From: Litoditis marina
Lineage: Eukaryota; Nematoda; Chromadorea; Rhabditida; Rhabditidae
Length of the DNA: 64,000 nt
Reading direction: 5' to 3'
Assembly: GCA_964036275.1 (NCBI GenBank)
Contig: OZ038434.1
Coordinates: forward strand, 7,769,060-7,833,059
A model generated the notes under the pieces. That model was not told the origin of the DNA. It made no database searches and saw nothing but the letters and a program-made list of their open reading frames with translations. The position numbers were made by a program, and so were the translations under genes. This document shows, piece after piece, positions 49,822 to 62,550 of the stretch (positions are counted from its first letter, which is position 1; each line of letters begins with the position of its first letter).

Positions 49822-51439
49822 GATTTGTTAGAAAATATTTTCCTGGCTTATTCGACATGTGTACTCTCCAGTACGAAAAAAATTATACAATAATATGAGT
49901 ATATTCTCAGTTAAACTTGGCGAGGTTCAGGGGTTCAAAAATATTTTCCAGCATGAGGTTTTCTGTTATAGATTTTACAAACGGCTTCTTTGCTATTATA
50001 CAGGTTATTAAAGTTTTTATGTGATGTCTGGAGCAGAAAATTGTTACATGCAACGTAAATGAACAAATACTAGACTGCTAGCGCGAGGGGTCCTAATGTA
50101 CAATAAGATTTGTTCATAACTTTCCATTCCAAGAAGTTGCATTTAACTTCAAATTCCGACTATCACAGCCAACAGGGAGGTGAAATAGCGTTTGTAGAAT
50201 ATAAAAGACTGTTCACTGTACGTTCTCTTTGTTTCTGCCACAGTGTAGAGTTCGACCTTTCAAAGGAATATCGATACTCACTATAGTGTGTCAAAGACCG
50301 CAGAACGATAAATCATGAAAAATTTTCAGAAAAAGTATAAGGAGTGAACTGTATTTTTGTATTTTTCTGTGCATGCTTCATGATCAGCTCGGTTTTGGTT
50401 TGAAATACGACTGTAAGCTAGAGAATATAAACTAGAGAAACTCTTACCTCCCGTTCACACGGCTCAATTAATTTTGTGGATACGCTTTATTTCCGCTCCG
50501 GGTTATTTAATCAAGCGCATAGTTGCTGGTTGAAAACCTTTCCTTTCACTCTCACACTTTCCAACAAACTTAAATTGTCTAAGAACCTCTAAAGATCCCG
50601 TGTGTATGTAAGGCTCGAGTGTTTGAATGTAAGCGATCCGATGTTTCCAGATTCCAGTTGAAGCTAACCTTCAGAGTGATCAATTTCCACTTAAAACGTG
50701 AACAAACCCGTACGCTAATGTCGCACATTTTGGAATATTTCCTTTTCTAATTCAAAATTACAATTTGTCGATTTTTGAAAAACTCCCAACCATAACCTGT
50801 TGAGTGGGAGTCCTACTGACACTTCTAAAATATGATAACACCTTTAACTACATACATTTGTCGGAAAGATTCAAGTGTTCGACAATATTTTGAACCATGT
50901 TGTTTAAGTTTGCATAAGAAAAGATTTGTGGTATGACTCTCAGTAGGACGTACGTGAGCTAGACCTCATGGGCACTACCCACCACCTTCTCAGAACTAGA
51001 GTATATGTTTTGAGTAAACAGAAAGAGCGTGATAGGTACGGGGAATCCAGCTGTAACTCGGTACGGGGCCAACAATTGAGGCAGAAATCGGATACGTGCG
51101 GACACGCAATCATTGTGTAGTATAGGGTATCCAGTTCTTTGTCCTCGGACCACGGGAGTTCACAACAGCATGGTTAAAATTAATTTATGAAGGTAAGCTG
51201 AATGTGTTATGCATTTCACGTTTTTGTTCTATTTTGGGAGTTCGGGAACGTTTATACTAGTAGATATGCATTCAGGTAATGTCTATTCGTTGTCTTATAA
51301 TCCGAAAAAATAACTACTGTATGTGTTTTAAGTTTTGGGCAATTCTGAACGAGACTCATTGAGAATAGAAAAGAGTGATGTGACAACTTGACGACACTTT
51401 TGTTGTTGCTGTTTCTTCCTAATAGTCTGTACTTACGTC

Positions 51440-51575
51440 CACTGTTAGTCAATTGCACAGTAACGTGAAACATGTTAAACACAGCAATAGTGACAAACGT
51501 GCCATGACAAAGTGCACGTTCCCTCATTAGAATACAAAATTTACGTGACTATTCAATTTACTTCTAGCGTACCAA
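51440..51575 (-). repeat. Dispersed repeat family C, minus-strand copy
   Basis: Contains GTTAGTCAATTGCACAGTAA, CGTGAAACATGTTAAACACA and GCACGTTCCCTCATTAGAA, the reverse complement of the copy at 63546-63690. Confidence 0.65.
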
Positions 51576-53529
51576 CGATCTACTGTTAAATAACTATTAG
51601 AACATTCTCTAAACTGCGATTCTCCAGCTTTTTTATTAGTTCTTCAATTACACTTCCATGGAATAGACATAAAAAGTGTGCACACATGGTTAGGGGACGA
51701 ATGCGATATAAACTAATTGAGGTTGGACATGTTCGTGGATTTATTAGAACGTACAAACTCCATAAAACCACGGAAAAGTCCCAGCTTCGGTGAGAAACTT
51801 AGTTAAAACAGAAAGAAAAACGGAAACAAACCTTCATTCGCAGTATTTGAGTGTGCAGTTTCTGCAGAAAAAAGCAATTGAACCGTAGTTTTATTATAAA
51901 TTTCATACTTTTAATTTTCACAAATATCTCTATTTCTTGTTGATTTTCTCGGCATATTTCATGCTTCTAGTATGACCACATTTTTTTCTCTCTAATATGC
52001 GATGAATTCGTAATAATTTCTACTTTTATCAATAAACGTCAATTTCGTTCACAACATATCTTTTTGCTAGTAACTACTTTGGTGAAAGAATATTGATTTT
52101 GGCACAATGAAACCCTCTAAACGGCTAATGAAATTCGGCTACCTCTCGGAAGGGAGCCACAACTCATATTCTTTGCCAAAAAACATGTTTTGGGGTAGAG
52201 GCCGAACGTACCACTTTTATTCTTCCTAACTATCATTTCACACTGTAACTATATCAAATTAGAGCTTCCATTCTCATTTGCTATTTTTTTTGGTCAACGA
52301 TGAATAAAGTGGCATTCCATACTTTGTCAAAAATGTAGCACTAAAATGATTAAATAACTTCTATAAAGAAATATCAGACATGTTTGTCGTTGTCTCACGA
52401 TTATTTCTGATTACCAACTAAAAATGTGCAAAGATTTTAGATTCGAATTTTCTCGATTTTACCAAAAGGTGCAGGAAATCCCCCGAATGAATGAGGTTTT
52501 CTTTGCGGCAAATAAGCTTCATTGACTCAGTTTTCTTCGTACATCAAACATCTCTCTCACATCATCATTGAAACATTTGTGATCTACAAATTCAAATCAC
52601 AGAACGTTACATTAATTTTGTTTTCAAACCAAAACTTCTAGAACGGTGAACATTACGTGATAACAGTTGGTTTTCTGCATTTGGTCTTTCTTCCGCCTTT
52701 TGTAGTATTCACACATTTCTTCCAAAGTGTCGTTCAATCTGAATTCCTAATCTATAATATTGTGTAACTAGAATGTTTGTGAAATGTCATTGAGTAACTT
52801 TCCCAGAACTTCTCTGATTATCATGCAAGTTCCCATAGCGACTGCTACTCTGGATACAATTCGGAACGAGAAATAATTATCCCATTTCCCCTCCATTGCT
52901 GTTCCTCCGGATTTGCCTCCTGTTCCCTAATATTCTATTTTTTCTCTCTGGAAAAGAATGAAGAATTACACACAATTAATCATGAGGACGTGCTGTCCTG
53001 CTAATATTATGCATTAGCTGCCCGGCTTTCCACCTGCTTAACTTTTTTCAGACTATTCAACCGTTATCTAATCCTTTTTGGAAGTGAATGTACGTTAACA
53101 GGCCAAATAATAATAATAATTGACCTAAAGCAACAGAAATATTAACGTTTCCAGTTTCGACTTGCTGGAAAAAAATTAATAGTTACAGTGGTCACAATTT
53201 CATCAAATGGGCGCGTCTTGTTCTTTTTGCTGAACTGAAAATTTTGAAGATTCGAATGTTTGAATACAACAAGAATAATCTCTCTCCGAACTATGCTTTT
53301 AGCAGCGCGGAATTAGTTCTGTTGAACTTTCCCCACATTATTCCCACTTCAAAGGTCAACTCTAATACATTCGGGATGTCCCAAAGCTGAGAAAAAGGGC
53401 ACTGATGCATAGTTAATGGAACATGTTTCACATAGCGACATAGGATGCTTACTCTAAAACAAGCATTTGGGACATTTGAACCTTCCTATTGGGGCATTTG
53501 AACCATCCAATTCCGTCCTGCTTCTCCAT

Positions 53530-53640
53530 CCCGTTGTGTTTGAAGTTTAATCCTGTAATTGGTTTTCGGTCGAAATTTGATACTTTGGTTTTGTGTTTGT
53601 GTTTGTAGTTTGAACCCATAGCTTTTCGCTCAAATTTTCA
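53530..53640. repeat. Family B element
   Basis: Two same-direction copies of the GTGTTTG(T)AGTTT motif occur within 100 bp (near 53537 and 53600). Each is followed by a TTTTCG(G/C)TC(G/A)AA(A/T)TTT stretch, so it looks like a tandem pair. Confidence 0.5.
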
Positions 53641-54309
53641 ATGTTTACAACTTAGAAAACCACAGAGTTCGAGATGCTCTCTTTCACATACTACCGCAAT
53701 CGAACCTCGTAAATTTTGTACATTTCTTGCGAACAACTGGTGAGAACCGTTTTTATGGAACGAGGCTATTATTTACCAGATGTTATCCTCGCAAACTCAT
53801 CTCAAGCTATGCTCGAAGACATTAAACTCAACCGAGTTTATGGTGATGTAAACGCTCATCAGCTTTGAGCCAGTCTATTTGTTGGTTAACTGTTCAAATT
53901 CGTTTCTGAGCCTAAATTCTATAACAATAATCTTTAAGGTTCAAACAAAGATGTTCTGAGTTGTAAACAGTGGTTGTGAAATGAGTCTCTTAGATAGGTC
54001 ATAGAAGATTATGAACCTTCTCAAGATTATGAACCTTCCAATTCCGTATCCAGTAGTCTACAATCTCGAACTATTTAATAATGTATTTGAGATATTTTCT
54101 AATAATGCATTTGAGATGAAAAGCGACATTGTTCTTCTTTTCCTTCGAACCTATTTGTTCTTGTGCTGTTAGCTACTTTTTCTCTCTTTAGCTCATGAAT
54201 AAAAACATTTATCTCTAATCATGAATCATTACAGAAAAAACCATGTTCTTTCGGAGACCGACCACTTTCTGAGCAGAAATAGTTATAATTCAAATGTGAA
54301 TCGGTCATC

Positions 54310-57300
54310 ATGTCAGCTGTTGCCGATGAAATAGCACTGGTGGAGACTGGTACGTTTCAGAGTTTGTATCCATGAACATCTCCGCCTTCTGAATCCAATC
54401 TGCGTCTCCTCAAACATACGCTATTTCTCTGCTCTCCTATCCTGCCGGGAAAAGAACGTGGCAAGATAGTGCGCAAAGCGAGAGACGTAGAAGGAGATGA
54501 TGGTTGCGGGATGTTCTGGGGTAATCAGGGTTGTTTATATTCACTCCGAGTTAAAATCTGACTTAAACCTCTCGTTTTTTGAGTTTGCGAGATGTTTGAA
54601 CTCTAAATAGCGTCTTTTCATAGTTATCGTGACAACTTCCTATCGATTTTAGCCACCATAAAAAAATAAACTTCATGCAATAATTTGAACAGTTCTTCTC
54701 TGGTTTGTTAGATTAGATTTGGTTTTGGAAGATGAAAAGTTCCCACAGCATTTGGCCCTTGTGAGACTTTCATTGAACACTGATTACACTTTCGAAAACT
54801 TACGTGAGTCAACCGGCCTTCACCGAGAAAACTGACTATCAAATTAGTGAAAAGAATTCAAAACTACTCAAAACAATGTTTCTAGGTGGAGATGTCAAGG
54901 AAATGGAGCCGGTTACCGTAGTTGCTGGGAAGAAAAAGACAAAATTCGCCAAGAAACTCAATCGGAACACTGTCACGTATTATCAGGTCAGCGCACAGCA
55001 CATACTTTTGTCCTCGTCGCTATTCACGCGTTTTACGTGAATATGCATTTTTTTATTGGAATATAGTTGAACTATCCAACTATTGTTTTTAATGTAACTC
55101 CAACTCTGTCCAAAATATTTTCACAATGCGAAAATTGCGCAAAATTGCAAAAATAAAAACGAAAATACGAAAATCATGTGCAATTCCCGTACCTTTCACG
55201 TAACTGTACCAAAAGTTTTCTGATCATACTGTGAAAATGTGAGTTGGAATGAAAATCAGTATCGAACATTAATTGATAACTCTTTCATGTTCTATCCATC
55301 GGTGCTTTTGTCATATGTGTCATTATCGCTTGCGTGGCATTTGAAACGTATATGTAGGTTTCTTTTCTTATTCTCTTTGTTGTAATTAAATTACATAATT
55401 TGGGTTAGACTTTAATTATTCATGTTGTTGACAAAAATTAGTGCAAGGGCACAATTTTGAAAACCTGTCACGATGGGGGTGCATAAAGTAAATTAAACTG
55501 CTAGAAGTTAAAAAAAACGCAGCACCATCAGAAGTAGATAAGGTTGTAAACTCAAAAGTATTTGTAGGTACCAACAATCAATGGTGTTCAATATAATATG
55601 GTGGGTAGTATTCATTTGAGAACAAATTCCGTCGTCGAGATAGTTAAAGTTGAAGGCTAAGCGTTCTGCTTCTATTAGCTCGTTGAAGTTGCTGGGGAAG
55701 TCGAACATCCTTAACCTCAACTCGTTCCACTTTAACCCCCCACGGCTCAGTTGCGTCATCAAGAGTCGTCTGAATAATTTGATACAGATGACGTTAGTTT
55801 TGCGTTATCGAAAATCTGACCACGAGTTCCTGGGGTCGAGCCCTCGGTTTATTGTATTTCCACAAATTGAGTAATTTCAGTCACACGTTCAAACTACCAA
55901 CTCAACCTCATCATTCGGCGAAGGACGAGAAGTATCATCGTCACCTGGTTCAGATGGTCAATACCCCAAAGTCTACGTGGACGGTGAGTGGCACGCACGA
56001 TTCTTGCTCACGATCACCTCGTGATAAAAACTAATTCAGCACTAGATTCAATCGTGACTTCATAATCACATCTCATAACTTCTTGAGTTCATCTCATGAA
56101 TAATATTTGATCAACTTCGGAATCTTGCCTTTCATTGTGCTTACGGTCTCAGACTGCAGGTAAACGGTGTTAGTATTAGGTTCCATGTTCCGCTGTCGAT
56201 AACCCTCGGCATATTGTACAATGTTCGGTTTCTGATTTGAACCGAAACACGAAGTAGTACAGATGTTTATTGAGTGGCAACGTTTTGACGGATTCGCCGT
56301 CTTCAGAGCCTGGAAAAGTATAGGCAAATGACAATAGACCCGATACAGTCGCGCCGGAACTCAATTCAGACATATTTCAATCAGTACAGAAGGAGAGCAA
56401 AAGGAGAGCAGAGGTGTTAGTATTCTCTATAAAAAATTAGTTCCTGTTTCTCACTGAACACTGACTTGAAGAACTTCTTATATTTCAGGCGGTCTACAAC
56501 CCGTTCGCCTCTCGAAGTAAAGAAGACGAAGAGGGAGAAGAAAATGATGAGTCGCCCGAGAAAATGTTCCTGCAAATGTTTGCTGACAACAGAGAGCACA
56601 TGATTCAGGACACAGTAACACATGCTACCGAACTCATGAGGTCAGAGTTCAATCTAACCGAACAAAACTTTCTTGACGAAGTTTCTCGACAAAACTGGAG
56701 CAAAATCGATGAGAAGCAGATCTTTCAGTGAAATCAAAAAGTTTTTCTTCGCATATGACTTCTATATTTTATAAAGGTGGACGGGGGTTTTGACATGATT
56801 TTTGCCTATTTCTGCATTTCCGCGCGCGTAGCGCCCCCTGCCATATAGACTTTTTTTAAAGGTTGGCCACGACTTGCATGGAACGTTTTGTTGTGCTCAA
56901 GAAAAGACGGCAATGAAATGACCGACAGATTTTTTAGGCTCAACATGTCGATACCTGCGGAATATGATGTTCGAAAAGCGTACCCACAGTGTTGGTCTGT
57001 GCATCAAGTTTATAATCAAGCCGGATGCGGTTCTTGTTGGGTAAGAAAATCTTCTGTTTTCACGGTGGTAGGAGATCTACTTTAATTAGAAAAACATTGG
57101 AACTCCAGAAGAGATCATTGATGAGAAATCATTCTTCGTTCAGATAATTTTCTTTTTTCGTACTGTTTTTTTTTGTACGCACACTCAGGTAGGCTAACTT
57201 ACAGGAAACATAATTGTTCCATTCAATTCTCAAACCCAGACGTTACGTCACGGTCCAACTCACAACAATTATCTTTTTTCAACAATTCAATTGAAACTTT

Positions 57301-59834
57301 TTGTCCAAAATAACAGTTTTTTCAATGCAGGCAGTGGCAGCTACTTCGGTGATGTCGGATCGAGTGTGCATCTCCAGCAACGGCTCCGAGCAGGTCCAGC
57401 TCAGCGCCCTTGACCTAACCTCCTGCTGTCATGCTTGTGGAGGGTGAGCAAGTACATGGGGGCACTAGAAAACGCCTATTATGGTTTTCTGCGACTGCAC
57501 TTGGATCGCAATACGTATTCAGACAACCTTCCGAAATGGGGCTGATTTGAGAGATCAAACTACAACTCAAATCTGGTAGATCACTATGCTTCTAGGGTAC
57601 AGCTGTTGAGCAAGCAGCATGTTTGGCACACGTGAGACTGCATCCATAAGAAAAAGGCAGTAAAACATCAAAATGGAACAAACACAGCAGAAAAATGTGC
57701 AACTCCAAACATTGTATTTGCAGATGTCAAGGCACTCATTGGTCCCTCTCTGCCTTCACCTATTGGAAGGAAGAAGGACTCGTTTCAGGTGAATAGGACG
57801 TAGGAGTACTTACTCGACTTCTTAATTTGAAGTAAGCTCATTTCAATAGTGAATTTTCGACATGAAACCACAAACAAAAATTATAATAGTTCATTTATTA
57901 TCAATGTTGTAGTTTGATTGATAGTTGCTCTCGGACTATAATTGACTTGTTCGGCGATATACCTTAGATCTTTAGCCACGGTTCGGAACATTTTTTATTC
58001 AACCAAGAACTGAGAAATTGTTATTGTGTTTTTGTTGGAAGAGATTTTTGATCTACCGGTTGCGCAGGAGGTTCATTCGGTACCCACGAGGGGTGTCGTC
58101 CGTACTCGCAGGAGCCCGACTGTGGTAGTCCCTGTACCTCCACCCTCTATTCCAAGGAACGAACCCCCAAATGTGAGAGGAGTTGCCGACAAAACTACGG
58201 GATTCCCTACGAAGAGGATAAGATATATGGTGGGTTTGGCTGAGAAAAGTATATACGTTCTTATTATAGGGTACAATAGTCTATTTACACGTGACTTTCT
58301 ACATTAAAACTTAAAATTTGTCTTTATTTATCAACAACTTATCAAGAACAGCATTGGCTTGACCTTGCCGTGTCGACTTCCGCGAAACTGTGAATAGACT
58401 ATCAGACAGGCAAAACATTTTCTTCCGATCTGTGCTGCAATTCCGTGAGAAAAACGATTCATCGACATCAGTTACAATTTAACAACTTAGTTTCCAGCTC
58501 AAAAGGCGTATTGGCTGAGAGCAGCTCATGGAAGTGGAGAGTTCACACCCGTCAAGAACATTCTAGATCAGATTGCTCAGGGTGAGTTCGGAAGAACAGT
58601 AGTAGCTCTGAAGGTCCTCTAATCCCAGAATTACCATTGGAGATGCGACAGTGTTCTACTGCTAATGATTCAATTCGTTCTAGATCATTACGTGGAACTG
58701 ATTCAGAAGGAAATTCTACTAAATGGTCCAGTCCTGGGATGTTTCACATTGTTTGAAGACTTCCAGCACTACTTCAAAGGTAAAGGTGGTGCCAAATTTA
58801 TAAATTTCTGTCTCTGGCCGGAATTGAACGTGCGAGCAAAATTTTCGTAGCAGGGCGCTAACTACTGCGCTATTAGAGCACATAACCGTCAAGCTTTGGA
58901 ATCGAAGAGATGTGTGCGTACAGAGCGGTAAGTGAGATATACAGTACCCTCCCGCCTTTCCGTATGCGACAACAATAACACTAATCAGGAGTTGGTAAGT
59001 GATGAGAGAGAGAAAGAAAGAGAATAAGAAAAAATTAAAAAATTTGGTCAAAAATTATATTGAGGCACTATGTGGAGGGGCACTAAGTGTACAATGTGTA
59101 AAGTAGAATACGTAGGAAAAAAGTAATGACTATAATATGACCTACGAAAAAAAGAGTCAAAACTACAACATTAATTGTTAAACTATAATTTATGCTTCTT
59201 ATTTTCAGGCATCTACTCAACAGATGACGACCGGTCGGAGCAATTGTATGGGCATTGTGCCAAGTTATTGGGATGGGGCTCGGAGAATGGACACAAATAC
59301 TGGCAGTACAGTAACAGTTGGGGACGAGACTGGGGAGAGTACGGTAAGACTCCACACTTTTTGTGGCGAGAGAGCATGAAGGTCAGAGAGACGCAGTCTG
59401 TTTGCGATTGTCTGCGTCTCATCGACCTTATTGCTCTATAATTTTTGAAGTTGAGCAAACTTGGTGGACTGGCACAAATGTTCTAGTTCGTTTCCATAGG
59501 TAGAACGGAAATTGCGAAAAAAAGCACTCGGAATAGTGTGTGTGATAGAAAAAAATACAAATGTATCGTGCAGAACACCAGGGTGAAACGTCCGTTCACA
59601 TTTACTGCATTGCTTGATGAATCTGGGCAGACTATTTTAGTGTGGGGAAACAAAAACAACAATAACAAAAACCGCAATTTTTTACCTCAAAATTGTGAGA
59701 AATCCTTTTGTGATTCCAAAAAACTCGTTGTGATAACCAATACTGAACCATTTTGTTATCAAATGAATGTTTCAGGTTTCTTCCGCATTTCTTTCGACGA
59801 AGTTCCCGAGGAAGTAGTCGCTGGATTGTTATAA
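54310..59834 (+). CDS. Cathepsin B-like cysteine peptidase with long, probably membrane-anchored N-terminus
   Basis: Papain-family (C1A) peptidase. Firm exons: 55881-55983, 56489-56727, 56938-57040, 57331-57443, 57724-57788, 58068-58229, 58498-58581, 58684-58779, 59209-59343, 59776-59834. Proposed 5' exons: 54310-54353, 54809-54986, 55289-55347. The full model is 479 aa in frame. Oxyanion Q235, catalytic C241 (GCGSCW), H431 ([11 protein letters not shown]) and N451 (YSNSWG) are present. CRPYS and the Cys-rich insert mark cathepsin B, but the His-His pair of the occluding loop is absent, so carboxydipeptidase activity is doubtful. The propeptide-like part (VSRQNWSKI) joins the mature part by a phase-2 splice (CA|GTGAAA to TTTTTTAG|G). 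The alternative is two genes, with a stop at 56730. The proposed 5' part is Lys-rich ([15 protein letters not shown]), then one hydrophobic helix ([17 protein letters not shown]), giving a type II membrane protein. Exons 1-3 are uncertain; no signal peptide is seen. Confidence 0.75.
58803..58885 (-). repeat. Degenerate tRNA-like element
   Basis: On the minus strand, TAGCGCAGTAGTTAGCG resembles an A box and CGTTCAATTCCGG a weakened B box. It lies in an intron of the peptidase gene, about 25 bp after the exon ending at 58779. Confidence 0.4.
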
Positions 59835-59866
59835 CTGTTTGATTAAGATAACTTATTATTGTACAT

Positions 59867-59872
59867 AATAAA
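59867..59872 (+). terminator. Polyadenylation signal AATAAA of the peptidase gene
   Basis: AATAAA lies 33 bp after the TAA stop of the peptidase, the expected position for 3' end formation. Confidence 0.6.
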
Positions 59873-61933
59873 CTTACGAAATATTTTGGTTCGTAGTTTG
59901 GCTACTCTGAGTCATGACTTCTAATTATTCGGTAAATTCAATTTGAATGACGTAATTATGCAGAAACGTTTTCGAAAGCGCCTGCAATTAGAGCGTATTC
60001 TTCTTCTTTCTAAATAGTAGCATTAGAGTGCAGGATAAGTTCTATAATTAATTCTTTCTTAGCGACTTCATTCCTGTTTTCTTTATTTGGGATCTGCCTG
60101 AAGAAATGTGACGAACAATTTGTATTTTACCATGTCCAAAGTTTACGTTATGGTCTACGACCTGATTTCAGTTTGAAAGTCTAAACGAAGAGAGGTCGAG
60201 GTAGAGAGGGAGAACATAGATGAGAAGTAAGAGATAGAGAGACAACAAGAGGTAGAGAGGGTGAGAGAGGTAGAGAAGGAAATAGTGGTCTCTTAAAGAT
60301 GAGTGCGGAAATGCGCACGCGGTCCCGAGCCAAATTTAGCCAATTTCAAATATCATTAAAGATGAGAATGTAGACCTATCCATGACGTAGATACATGCAC
60401 TTTTTGAACGCGTGGTATTTTTTTTATGTAGTGATTTCACGTAGTCATGTACCATTGCTTTCATTTTTCCTTGATGAATTAGCGTCTGTCACTACTTTTC
60501 GTTCTGTATAGAAAACAGACAGAAGGAAATATGTAGCCTTCCGATATATTCGAAACAGCATTAGAGACTGATAGAGCAACCGTAAAGGTAGTTGTGGAGT
60601 TTATATTTTTTCACAGTTAGGTACGATTGTTCTGTTTGTATCTTTTATTTCCGTAAACGGTACACAGGAGATTTGATGTCTTCGCTGTCAAATATAAATA
60701 TATTTCCCTTGACACTAGAATTAAGTTTAATGATGGTGAACACTCAACACTTGTCATTCTATTGTTCAAATCAGGACTTATTCATCACGCCTCTAACTGT
60801 ACAAGTTTTAACTTACCTTGGTTGAAATAGAATTTAGAAAATTCTTGCACAAACCCACATATCTGGCTCTTATTCTTTCACGTGTTGAAGTCCGAAAATG
60901 AATGTATCGGAGTTTTGGTGCGTTACAATTATTAATTAGTAACTGAGCTAAGTTTGAGCTCAAAGAATGCCGGAAACTTGCCTACGCAAAAAACGCCTGC
61001 CAAAGCCATTCATACTGCTATTCAAAAGCATGCCCAACACATTATAATTCAATGAACATGCAACGTTATCACATGCTGTTGTTTGTTCACGTTTCAAATT
61101 ATCTACTTATAATGTTGTTTGTTTTGATTGTTCTCCAAATACTTTTATAGAAGGAAGCTGGGCCAACTTTAAGTATATGAAAGTGTTACAATTACAAGAC
61201 AAGTATATAACCTGCAAGTTTGAAACCTTCCTACAGTTGTAAACAGATCCTAGTTGTTCGATAGTTGTATGTTGGTGCTCTAACCTTCTGATTGAGGATG
61301 GTTTGGCACGCAAACCTAATGAACCTTTTGACTTCTTGGTGTTCCTATTGATACTATCCGAACCGTGACAACTTAGCTTATCCATGATTGATCATTCATT
61401 TCATTATGCGCAAATGAAGCACGCGTGACTCTAATCAGGCCGTTTATGTAATCATGGTCGGAAACTCTCATTCTTCCTTCCACCCAGGACGTACACTTCT
61501 TGTTTCAACTTGTTCTCTGTCTTTTTCAATCCTATCGAAACATTTCTATCGTATGATGAACAGGAATGCATATTCACAGTCAGTTCGTCGTCAGCTGGTT
61601 CTACTGTTGTTTCTGGCATGTCACTGGATCTATGTCTCAGAACATACGAATGTCCACCATGAGGAATCAACTGTACCACTACTGCACAAAAAGACGTCCT
61701 GGCGATAATGTGATATGTATGATGATCACCGCCTCGAAACGACGCGAAGTGAAACAATAAATATGAAATATGAAATATGATGCATCTCATGAGGGGCTCA
61801 TAACCGTATCTGAAACAAACCTTTCATGCTGCACATGTAATAGTTATGTGAAGCTTGAAAAAGTTCTATAACATTCTCCGTCTTGTATTTTCTCTTGTGT
61901 TCTCGTATTCTGGTTTGATAGAACTCAAAGCAT

Positions 61934-62057
61934 AAAGTAGGACCATTATGTGGACCAATCCCGTGTCAACGGTCCTTTAAACTGCAATTGAAAACGTAAA
62001 GTATTGCAGTTTAAAGGACTGAAGCATTGCGATTGGACCACATAATCGTCCTTCTTT
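61934..62057. repeat. Family A miniature element
   Basis: Terminal inverted repeats AAAGTAGGACCATTATGTGG and CCACATAATCGTCCTTCTTT surround the inner palindrome containing GCAATTGAAAACGTAAAG. It is nearly identical in organisation to 17184-17307. Confidence 0.75.
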
Positions 62058-62464
62058 AAGTATGTTAACAACAACCCCAACCCCACTGAGAATCCAACAG
62101 TAACCATTGGAGCACAATGAGCATATATTCTCTTGCTCTCTTTGTAATCGAACATTGTAATCGAAAGGAATAACATATCCGCTAACGTTTGTGTTGGTGA
62201 ACCGGCCTAGAGTTTCGGTTATTTCATTGTGCAAGTCTCAGTAGGAAAAAAATACACTATTAGTGTACTAGTCGTGCTTAAGTCTTGGTTTACGTTGATA
62301 GCGGTATGTGTGATCGCGTACAATCAGCACTATCCACCACAAAAACCTTACAAGTTCACGTATAAACCAAATATGTTTAGTCCACAGTCTCTACGGGCTG
62401 AATACATCGTTTGACTATTTGAAAAATGATTGCAAAATATGTAGGGAGTGATCCATTCGTCGAT

Positions 62465-62550
62465 GTGATTTGATCTGTAGTTCGATACGCGCTCTCAGTT
62501 CCCAAGTTCCAACCGTAAAGCAATGAAGTCAAACTACAAATACAGCGGGA
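62465..62550. repeat. Family B palindromic element
   Basis: The left end TTTGATCTGTAGTTCGAT and the right end GTCAAACTACAAATACAGCG are imperfect inverted repeats around about 45 bp. Confidence 0.55.

Larger units (their letters stand above)
49830..54300. other. Region without a recognisable gene
   Basis: AT-rich sequence with a family C repeat (minus, 51440-51575) and a family B element (53530-53640). Minus-strand open frames at 51252-51527 overlap the repeat and have no motif. Confidence 0.5.

Noticed and set aside
56888..57085. Peptidase starting at the ATG at 56888
   Set aside because: It would have no signal or propeptide, and the acceptor ending at 56937 joins in phase to the upstream exon. 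It is kept only as an alternative.
61452..61790. 112-codon minus-strand open frame
   Set aside because: No motif; overlapping open frames exist on the other strand, and neither has splice or promoter signals.
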